NCBI GenBank assembly: GCA_021107335.1
Contig: JAIOSZ010000204.1
Location: 1-5,629, forward strand
From: Desulfuromonadaceae bacterium
GTDB lineage: Bacteria > Desulfobacterota > Desulfuromonadia > Desulfuromonadales > Syntrophotaleaceae
Reading direction: 5' to 3'
Length of the DNA: 5,629 nucleotides
The notes under the pieces are model-generated. The model made no database searches. It was not told the origin of the DNA and saw only the letters and a program-made list of their open reading frames with translations. Both the position numbers and the translations under genes were made by a program. Positions within the stretch are counted from its first letter, which is position 1. Each line of letters begins with the position of its first letter. Below are positions 1 to 4,925 of this stretch, one piece after another.

Positions 1-597
1 CTTGACAAAGATTGTTCCCAGGTCGAGATCAATCCCCTGGTAACCACGGCTGACGGTCAACTGTTGGCTATGGATGCCAAGATCAACTTGGATGACAATG
101 CTCTGTTCCGCCATCCGCAGGAGCAAGAGCTTCTCGATCACAGCCAGCTTGATCCCCTTGAAGTGCAGGCCGGCCGTTCTGATATCGCCTATATCAAAAT
201 GAGTGGCCGTATCGGTTGCCTGGTTAACGGTGCTGGTCTGGCTATGGCCACCCTTGATGTGCTGCAGGAGTGTGGAGGCCATCCGGCTAATTTTCTCGAT
301 GTTGGCGGCGGTGCCAGCCGAGAAAAAGTCGCAGAGGCATTTCGTATCATTCTTCAGGACCCTGAGGTCAAGGGAGTGTTCGTTAATATTTTTGGCGGCA
401 TTATGCGTTGTGATATTGTGGCGCAAGGAATTATCGATGCAGCAATACCGGCATCGTGTCGGCTACCTATTGTGGTGCGCATGGCCGGCGCCCAGGTCGA
501 TGAGGGCAAGGCTCTGCTGGCAGCTTCCGGGCTCAACGTGACCTGCGTAGATGGTCTGGGAGATGGGGCCACGCGTATCGTTGAGCTGCTCGCTTAA
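1..597 (+). CDS. sucC: Succinyl-CoA synthetase (ADP/GDP-forming) beta subunit, C-terminal half, 5' truncated by the window
   Basis: This is the beta subunit of succinate-CoA ligase, the cytoplasmic TCA-cycle enzyme that interconverts succinyl-CoA and succinate while making or using a nucleoside triphosphate. The frame is open from base 1, so the start lies upstream. The 198 visible residues match roughly residue 189 onward of a usual 386-390 residue SucC. Residues 9-12 (EINP) and D25 correspond to the Glu and the Mg-binding Asn and Asp of the ATP-grasp domain. The ligase domain follows with [10 protein letters not shown] and FLDVGGGA, then VNIFGGI, the loop that meets the phosphohistidine of the alpha subunit. 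The usually conserved R-L-E-G-T/N-N stretch reads RMAGAQ at residues 160-165, which is unusual. The gene stops with TAA, and sucD follows after 68 nt, a wider gap than this pair normally has. The family is certain; strict specificity for succinate is inferred. Confidence 0.95.
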   Translation, partial: LDKDCSQVEINPLVTTADGQLLAMDAKINLDDNALFRHPQEQELLDHSQLDPLEVQAGRSDIAYIKMSGRIGCLVNGAGLAMATLDVLQECGGHPANFLDVGGGASREKVAEAFRIILQDPEVKGVFVNIFGGIMRCDIVAQGIIDAAIPASCRLPIVVRMAGAQVDEGKALLAASGLNVTCVDGLGDGATRIVELLA

Positions 598-665
598 ACG
601 ATTGCGACAGTGTTCAGTAAGTTTTTTGGTGTCGATGATCTGATTCTCGAAATGGATATTAGCCG

Positions 666-1538
666 ATGGCAATATTGATCAATCAAGATTCACGGATCGT
701 GGTCCAAGGGCTTGGCCGGTCCGGACTGTTTCATGCCCAGCGCTGTCGCGAATATGGCAGTTCGATTGTTGCCGGAGTCACCCCCGGTAAGGGTGGCACT
801 TATAGCGATGACATTCCTGTTTTCGATACGGTCGCCGAGGCTGTGAAGCACGGTGCAGCGAATGTATCGATGATCTTCGTGCCGCCACCGGCTGCAGCAG
901 ATGCCATTCTTGAAGCAGCATCGGCTGGCATCGAACTGGCGATCTGCATCACTGAAGGGATTCCGGTGCGTGACATGGTGCAGGTTAAGCAGGCCCTACA
1001 GGGCAGCGCTATGCGCCTTATCGGTCCTAACTGTCCCGGTGTAATTACCCCCGGTCAATGTAAGGTTGGTATTATGCCTGGCGATATCCATCGCCCGGGC
1101 TCGGTGGGGGTAGTTTCCCGAAGCGGCACCCTGACCTACGAGGCGGTGCAGCAACTAAGCGACGCAGGACTCGGTCAATCAACCTGTGTCGGCATCGGCG
1201 GTGATGCTATTATTGGTAGTGGTTTTATCGACATCCTCGAATTATTCAACGACGATCCGGCCACCGAATCGGTCTTTCTCATCGGTGAAATTGGCGGCAG
1301 TGCTGAAGAAGAGGCCGCAGCCTGGATTCAGCGTCATATGCGTAAGCCGGTGGCAGCTTTCATCGCTGGAGTGACCGCTCCACCGGGTAAGCGTATGGGC
1401 CATGCCGGTGCCATCGTCAGTGGTGGTAAAGGCCGGGCCGTGGATAAAATTGCTACCCTGCAAGGTTGCGGTATTCAAGTCGCCACCAGTCCGGCACGTA
1501 TGGCAGAAGCTCTGCTTGAAACACTAAATCGCCGATAA
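666..1538 (+). CDS. sucD: Succinyl-CoA synthetase alpha subunit
   Basis: This is the alpha subunit of succinate-CoA ligase. It binds CoA and carries the histidine that is phosphorylated during catalysis, working with the SucC encoded just upstream. The product has 290 aa, the normal family length. An N-terminal CoA-binding Rossmann domain (about 1-125) includes GVTPGKGG at 37-44 and IGPNCPGVI at 119-127. A ligase domain follows with [10 protein letters not shown] at 151-160, GIGGD at 176-180 and [11 protein letters not shown] at 206-216. The active-site histidine is H246 in [10 protein letters not shown]. The loop that normally reads GFTGxQGTFH is one residue shorter and reads GLGRSGLFH at 15-23, without the usual Thr-Gly. 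The ATG at 666 is the first possible start because an in-frame TAG lies at 660-662. No convincing Shine-Dalgarno precedes it, so translation may be coupled to sucC or use a weak site. The family assignment is secure. Confidence 0.95.
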   Translation: MAILINQDSRIVVQGLGRSGLFHAQRCREYGSSIVAGVTPGKGGTYSDDIPVFDTVAEAVKHGAANVSMIFVPPPAAADAILEAASAGIELAICITEGIPVRDMVQVKQALQGSAMRLIGPNCPGVITPGQCKVGIMPGDIHRPGSVGVVSRSGTLTYEAVQQLSDAGLGQSTCVGIGGDAIIGSGFIDILELFNDDPATESVFLIGEIGGSAEEEAAAWIQRHMRKPVAAFIAGVTAPPGKRMGHAGAIVSGGKGRAVDKIATLQGCGIQVATSPARMAEALLETLNRR

Positions 1539-1560
1539 AACAGGCGCTTGCAGCCTGTTT
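1538..1560 (+). terminator. Hairpin at the sucD stop, weak terminator candidate
   Basis: AAACAGGC (1538-1545) and GCCTGTTT (1553-1560) form a perfect 8-bp stem with a 7-nt loop. It starts in the last base of the sucD TAA. Only three T end the stem and no U-tract follows, so alone it would be a poor intrinsic terminator. It may stabilise the 3' end of the sucCD mRNA, with the stronger signal at 1643-1663. Confidence 0.4.
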
Positions 1561-1576
1561 GCAGGAAGCTCAACGG

Positions 1577-1606
1577 TTGACTTTTGGCCTTGGTTCGCCC
1601 TATGAT
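1577..1606 (+). promoter_or_regulatory. Sigma70-type promoter for the def operon
   Basis: TTGACT (1577-1582) matches five of six bases of the -35 consensus, and TATGAT (1601-1606) matches five of six of the -10 consensus, with an 18-nt spacer. Transcription would start near 1613. The site lies between sucD and def, facing def, and fits a separate promoter for the def-fmt-DUF116 group. This is read from consensus only. Confidence 0.6.
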
Positions 1607-1615
1607 GTGGGGCGA
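1595..1615. promoter_or_regulatory. Inverted repeat around the -10 box, possible operator
   Basis: TCGCCC (1595-1600) and GGGCGA (1610-1615) are perfect inverted half-sites separated by 9 nt. The -10 hexamer (1601-1606) lies in the spacer. A repressor bound here would block polymerase. No known regulator motif is recognised, so the operator role is inferred from position and symmetry. Confidence 0.35.
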
Positions 1616-1642
1616 TTAAATGGTTAGATATCTTTTGATAAC

Positions 1643-1663
1643 GGCCCTATTGGGGCCTTTTTT
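1643..1663 (+). terminator. Rho-independent terminator or attenuator between sucD and def
   Basis: GGCCC (1643-1647) pairs with GGGCC (1653-1657); a T-G wobble can add a sixth pair. Six T follow at 1658-1663, the classic intrinsic-terminator layout. It can end readthrough from sucCD. It also lies about 30-50 nt downstream of the predicted def promoter start, so it would act on transcripts from that promoter too, as an attenuator or as the end of a very short RNA. Confidence 0.6.
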
Positions 1664-1686
1664 AAATCCAATCTCGGTTACGGATA

Positions 1687-1704
1687 AACATCGTTCCCGA
1701 TGTT
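1687..1704 (+). other. Small hairpin just upstream of the def ribosome binding site
   Basis: AACATCG (1687-1693) and CGATGTT (1698-1704) make a perfect 7-bp stem with a TTCC loop, ending 11 nt before the AGGA of def. No U-tract follows. It could shape the def leader, but a stem this short can occur by chance. Confidence 0.3.
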
Positions 1705-1715
1705 GGAAAATTGGC

Positions 1716-1719
1716 AGGA
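1716..1719 (+). promoter_or_regulatory. Shine-Dalgarno for def
   Basis: AGGA lies 3 nt before the ATG at 1723, tighter than the usual 5-9 nt. It supports the ATG over an in-frame TTG at 1711, because the ATG start gives the N-terminus [12 protein letters not shown] typical of bacterial deformylases. Confidence 0.5.
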
Positions 1720-1722
1720 TTC

Positions 1723-2241
1723 ATGGCAATATTAACGATTCGACACTACCCCGATCCCGTGTTGCAGCAGGTAGCGCAACAGATCCCCGAAATCGACGAG
1801 ACCATTAAGACTCTGGCTCAGAACATGGTTGAAACCATGTATGCTGCGCCCGGAGTAGGCTTGGCGGCCCCTCAGGTTGGCATCAGTCAGCGCCTGATTG
1901 TGCTCGACTGTTCGCCTAAAGGGGAGTCTGCGCAATTGATTATCGCGGTCAATCCCGAGATTGTGAGCCGCGAAGGTGAGCAGTTTGAGGAAGAAGGCTG
2001 CCTTTCGGTACCCGAGTACTACTGCCCCGTTCACCGTGCCCAGCGGGTCAGTGTGCGGTTTCTCGATCTGCAGGGGCTGACGGTGGAGATGGAAGCCGAG
2101 GGTTTTCAGGCTGTTGCCTTTCAACACGAGATCGACCACCTCGACGACCTGTTGTTCGTCGATCGTCTCTCTTCGTTGAAGAAAAGCATGTTTCGTAAAA
2201 AATATATAAAAATCATGCAACAACAGGAGCAGCAGCTGTGA
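1723..2241 (+). CDS. def: Peptide deformylase
   Basis: Def is a cytoplasmic metalloprotease that removes the formyl group from the N-terminal methionine of new proteins as they leave the ribosome. It undoes the modification made by Fmt, encoded next. From the ATG at 1723 the product has 172 aa, the normal size. All three family motifs are present: GVGLAAPQ at 44-51, EGCLS at 91-95 with metal ligand C93, and HEIDH at 135-139 with ligands H135 and H139 and catalytic E136. The conserved Gly after HEIDHL(D/N) is Asp here (HLDDLLF), a mild oddity outside the metal site. The C-terminus is basic and ends glutamine-rich. An in-frame TTG at 1711 would add four residues and is less likely. The TGA overlaps the fmt start by 4 nt, so the two are probably translationally coupled. 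The intact active site implies that formylated proteins are made in this cell. Confidence 0.96.
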   Translation: MAILTIRHYPDPVLQQVAQQIPEIDETIKTLAQNMVETMYAAPGVGLAAPQVGISQRLIVLDCSPKGESAQLIIAVNPEIVSREGEQFEEEGCLSVPEYYCPVHRAQRVSVRFLDLQGLTVEMEAEGFQAVAFQHEIDHLDDLLFVDRLSSLKKSMFRKKYIKIMQQQEQQL

Positions 2242-3185
2242 TCAAGGCGGGGAATATCCGGACCATTTTTATGGGCACGCCCGACTTCGCCCTACACACT
2301 TTGCAAGGGCTTCTCGATTGCGGTGTGGATCTGTGCGCCGTCTACACTCAGCCTGACCGGCCAAAAGGACGGGGCAAAAAGCTGGCCCCGCCACCGGTCA
2401 AGGAGCTGTCTGAGCAGCACGGAATACCCGTTTATCAGCCCCTTAAATTGCGCTAGCCGGCGGTCGTCGAGGAGCTCAAGGCATGGGCCCCCGATCTAAT
2501 AGTGGTGTTTGCCTATGGTCAGATTCTGCCCAAGAGTGTACTCGATATCCCCCAGTATGGCTGCATCAACGTCCATGCTTCACTGCTGCCTCGTTATCGG
2601 GGGGCCGCGCCGATCAACAAGGCCGTGGTCGATGGCGAGCAGGTAACAGGAGTAACCACCATGCTGATGGATGTGGGCCTCGATACTGGCGATATGCTGG
2701 TCAAGCGGGCCACCGAAATCGGAGCTGAGGAAACTGCAGGCGAGCTTCATGATCGTCTCGCGTTGCTGGGCCGCGAGGCCATGGAAGAGACTCTGCAGCG
2801 TCTCTGTGTCGGAACCCTTCGACCCGAGCCTCAGGACGATGCCTTGAGTTGCTATGCGGCGATGATGAAAAAAGAGGATGGACGCATCGATTGGCATCAA
2901 AATGCGTTGACCATTCATAACTTGGTCCGGGGCTTGACCCCATGGCCGGGGGCCTATACTTCCCTGCAAGGGGAGACGCTCAAACTTGGCAGCACTTTGA
3001 CAGAAGATGGCGCCGATGCTGATCCTGGTGCGATCGTCGCGGCCGGCCCCGAAGGGGTGCGTATCGCCTGTGGCGACGGCACGCTTCTAGTGCGGGAACT
3101 GCAACTCCCTGGCAAAAAGCGCCTTTCGGCAGCCGATTTTCTGCGGGGCAGAGCTTTGCCACCAGGCACTATTCTGGGGGAATGA
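2238..3185 (+). pseudogene. fmt: Methionyl-tRNA formyltransferase, otherwise intact but interrupted by an in-frame TAG at codon 73
   Basis: Fmt transfers a formyl group from 10-formyl-tetrahydrofolate to initiator Met-tRNA. The GTG at 2238 overlaps the def stop as GTGA and has AGGAG at 2225-2229, 8 nt upstream. Read through the TAG at 2454-2456, the frame gives 315 positions, the usual length. The N-terminal formyltransferase domain has MGTPDFA at 12-18, the [13 protein letters not shown] loop at 37-49, INVHASLLPRYRGAAP at 110-125 and MDVGLDTGDM at 144-153. The catalytic trio of E. coli Fmt (N106, H108, D144) corresponds to N111, H113 and D149. The tRNA-binding C-terminal domain runs from about 210 to the end. 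Conservation resumes directly after the stop (PAVVEEL, then DLIVVFAYGQILPK) without frame change or other damage. The 72-aa piece lacks the active site, and restart at GTG 2502 would lose the N-terminal third. It is either a fresh nonsense mutation, a sequence error or a read-through codon; I cannot tell which. Confidence 0.9.
2454..2456 (+). other. In-frame amber codon inside fmt
   Basis: The TAG follows LKLR and precedes PAVVEEL. Relatives, from memory, carry an acidic residue here (R-D/E-P), so a single G-to-T change from GAG would explain it. No other in-frame stop occurs in the 948-nt gene. The six complete genes in the window, counting fmt's own end, stop with TAA or TGA and never TAG. 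Confidence 0.9.
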
Positions 3186-3186
3186 C

Positions 3187-3978
3187 GTGAGCGAATGGAC
3201 CTTTGATGGCCGATCCTGTCGGCCGCCGTGGTTGTTCCTTTCTGTGCTCGGGCTTATCGGCTTTCTGCTGATTCTTGTGTCCTGGCTGGCCTGGTGGGTA
3301 CCAAGCGTCGGCTTCGGTAATATTCATCCAGCATTGTCGCGCTGGTTCGGTATTTTGCTGGCAAGCATTGTGCTGGTGGTGTTACTGGCGTTGGGGCAGC
3401 TCGGCCTAACGTTGTTTAGTGGGCGTGATCTGTTTTTTTCTGTTCGTTTACGTGGTTTGGCCATCCGCTATCTGCTACCCGCTGTTATTGTTATCGGTCG
3501 TTGTTTCGGTGCCGATCGCGATGCTCTGCAGCGTTCCTTCATCGCCGTCAACAATCAGTTGATACGAGGCCGCAAACTGCAAGTACCGGCCAGCCAGGCG
3601 ATTATTCTTTTGCCCCACTGTGTTCAACTGCATGATTGCGCCGTCAAGGTTACCGGTGATATCGACAAGTGTCTGCGCTGTGGAAAATGTGGCATCGGAG
3701 ACTTGGCTGAATTAGCGCAAAGCCGTGGAGTGACCATTGCTGTTGCCACCGGTGGAACCCTGGCGCGAAAGATCCTGAAAGAAGCGAGACCACGATTTGT
3801 GCTGGCAGTGGCCTGTGAACGGGATCTGACCGCCGGTATCCGAGACGCCTATCCTCTGCCGGTATACGGTGTGTTTAACCGCCGACCACAGGGGCCTTGC
3901 TACAACACCGAGATCGACTTGGCCGAAGTTAAAACAGTCCTCGATGCCCATGTTTTTCCCGATTCGGTCGGCCGTTGA
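3187..3978 (+). CDS. DUF116 family membrane protein with cysteine cluster, function unknown
   Basis: This 263-aa protein resembles the uncharacterised DUF116 family. The N-terminal third is hydrophobic, with likely membrane helices at about 14-39 and 53-77 and perhaps a third near 91-105. The rest is a soluble domain with many cysteines: C145 and C151 (HCVQLHDC), C162, C165 and C168 (CLRCGKC), C210 (VACERDL) and C238 (GPCYNT). The CxxCxxC pattern and the scattered partners suggest an iron-sulfur cluster or another metal, which is inference. ATGGT near 187-191 and the VLAVACERDL stretch look like conserved family positions. The GTG start lies 1 nt after the fmt stop, with GGGGGA at 3176-3181 as Shine-Dalgarno, so it is almost surely co-transcribed with def and fmt. 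Such genes recur beside fmt and rsmB in Geobacter-type genomes as far as I recall, but no role in translation is established. I assign no function. Confidence 0.8.
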   Translation: MSEWTFDGRSCRPPWLFLSVLGLIGFLLILVSWLAWWVPSVGFGNIHPALSRWFGILLASIVLVVLLALGQLGLTLFSGRDLFFSVRLRGLAIRYLLPAVIVIGRCFGADRDALQRSFIAVNNQLIRGRKLQVPASQAIILLPHCVQLHDCAVKVTGDIDKCLRCGKCGIGDLAELAQSRGVTIAVATGGTLARKILKEARPRFVLAVACERDLTAGIRDAYPLPVYGVFNRRPQGPCYNTEIDLAEVKTVLDAHVFPDSVGR

Positions 3979-3998
3979 TCTAACGAGGTGCAAAGGTT

Positions 3999-4838
3999 AT
4001 GAATATATTACGAACCGCGATCTTGATGTCCGTTATGACCCTTTTGCTGGTCTGGGCTGGCGGCATGCTCGGTGGCCAGAGCGGTGCCCTGATGGCGTTA
4101 ATCTATGCTGGGGTAATGAATCTAGGCTCCTACTGGTTCTCCCATAAGATCGTGATTCGCATGTATCGTGGTCGCGAGGTGCAGCATGGTGCTCTGTTTG
4201 AGGTGGTGAAGGAACTTTGCCAGCGTAACAGTCTGCCGATGCCGAAGGTCTATACACTACCCCAGCCCACGCCTAATGCCTTTGCCACCGGCCGGAATCC
4301 CCAACACGCTGTGGTGGCGGCGACCGAAGGTCTGGTGCACATGCTCAGTCGTGACGAGTTGATGGGAGTCATGGCTCACGAGTTGAGCCATGTTCGCAAT
4401 CGGGATATTCTGATCGGTTCCATCGCCGCCACCATCGCCGGGGCCATCGGTTATTTGGCTCATATGGCCCAATGGGCGGCCCTGTTTGGCGGATTAGGCG
4501 GTCGTGACGATGATGAGGGCGGTCCCTTTGGACTGATTCTACTGATGATTTTTGGGCCCCTGGCAGCCATGTTGGTGCAGATGGCGATCTCTCGCTCCCG
4601 GGAATACGCTGCCGATCGTGGTGGAGCTCAGCTATGCGGGAATCCTCATCATCTGGCCAGCGCTCTGCGCAAGCTGGAAGAGGCCAATCAGCAGCGGCCT
4701 ATGCCGCGGGTCAATGAGGCCACCGCTCATATGTTTATTGTTAACCCGCTGCGTCGCGGCGGCATGGCTGCTCTGTTTTCCACCCATCCGCCCATGGCGG
4801 AACGGGTACAGCGCCTGGAAAATATGACGCTTGGGTGA
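3999..4838 (+). CDS. htpX: HtpX family membrane zinc metalloprotease
   Basis: HtpX is an M48 endopeptidase of the inner membrane that degrades damaged or misfolded membrane proteins, overlapping in role with FtsH. The product has 279 aa, close to the usual 280-300. Two N-terminal hydrophobic segments lie at about 4-22 and 28-47, and two further ones at about 137-163 and 178-197, the usual four-helix layout. The zinc site is MAHELSH at 125-131 (ligands H127 and H131, catalytic E128) and the third ligand is probably E202 in SRSREYAADR. PNAFATGRNP at 92-101 and the C-terminal FSTHPPMAERVQRLE at 260-274 are also typical. The ATG follows GAGGTG (3985-3990) by 8 nt, and the gene starts 20 nt after DUF116, so it probably belongs to the same transcript. 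No heat-shock promoter or other regulatory site is visible in front of it. All catalytic residues are present. Confidence 0.95.
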   Translation: MNILRTAILMSVMTLLLVWAGGMLGGQSGALMALIYAGVMNLGSYWFSHKIVIRMYRGREVQHGALFEVVKELCQRNSLPMPKVYTLPQPTPNAFATGRNPQHAVVAATEGLVHMLSRDELMGVMAHELSHVRNRDILIGSIAATIAGAIGYLAHMAQWAALFGGLGGRDDDEGGPFGLILLMIFGPLAAMLVQMAISRSREYAADRGGAQLCGNPHHLASALRKLEEANQQRPMPRVNEATAHMFIVNPLRRGGMAALFSTHPPMAERVQRLENMTLG

Positions 4839-4847
4839 CAAGCGTCA
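4825..4847 (+). other. Hairpin enclosing the htpX stop codon
   Basis: TGACGCTT (4825-4832) and AAGCGTCA (4840-4847) form a perfect 8-bp stem. The 7-nt loop holds the TGA of htpX. No T-run follows, so a terminator role is doubtful; it may protect the mRNA end or be chance. Confidence 0.35.
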
Positions 4848-4864
4848 GCAGAGACTTTGAAAGT

Positions 4865-4890
4865 GCGGGGGCATGGCAACATGCCCCCGC
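4865..4890 (+). terminator. Strong 11-bp hairpin with GCAA tetraloop between htpX and rsmB
   Basis: GCGGGGGCATG (4865-4875) pairs perfectly with CATGCCCCCGC (4880-4890) around GCAA, a stable GNRA-type loop. The stem is strong, but the bases after it (TGCGTTAGAA) lack a U-tract. It may be a partial or non-canonical terminator, an mRNA-stabilising element, or a structure that sets the htpX to rsmB expression ratio. Confidence 0.5.
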
Positions 4891-4914
4891 TGCGTTAGAA
4901 CCCTAATGAATGTC

Positions 4915-4920
4915 GAGGTG
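4915..4920 (+). promoter_or_regulatory. Shine-Dalgarno that fixes the rsmB start
   Basis: GAGGTG lies 5 nt before the GTG at 4926. The ATGs at 4906 and 4910 are in other frames, so this site decides in favour of the GTG start. The same GAGGTG sequence precedes htpX. Confidence 0.65.
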
Positions 4921-4925
4921 AACTG

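Noticed and set aside
1620..1808. A 62-codon reading frame, possible leader peptide for def
   Set aside because: It runs out of frame far into def, its protein resembles nothing, and the only SD-like GGGG (1609-1612) would lie at or before the predicted transcription start.
1732..2223. A 163-codon reading frame on the minus strand
   Set aside because: It lies entirely opposite def and reflects third-position GC bias, with no family resemblance.
2238..2456. A separate 72-aa gene product from the first part of fmt
   Set aside because: It is only the N-terminal piece of Fmt before the amber codon. It lacks the catalytic Asn, His and Asp, and homology continues in the same frame after the stop.
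2457..2500. A recoding structure (SECIS or PYLIS type) after the fmt TAG
   Set aside because: Only short palindromes such as GCCGGC and GAGCTC are present and no convincing long stem is visible. TAG is also not the selenocysteine codon.
2502..3185. An independent gene starting at GTG 2502
   Set aside because: The start lies inside conserved Fmt sequence, has no well-placed ribosome site, and would remove the N-terminal part of the formyl-donor-binding fold.
3975..4003. Promoter candidate TTGATC with TATGAA in front of htpX
   Set aside because: The -10 match overlaps the htpX start codon, so transcription would begin inside the gene. The 20-nt gap and the good ribosome site fit co-transcription better.
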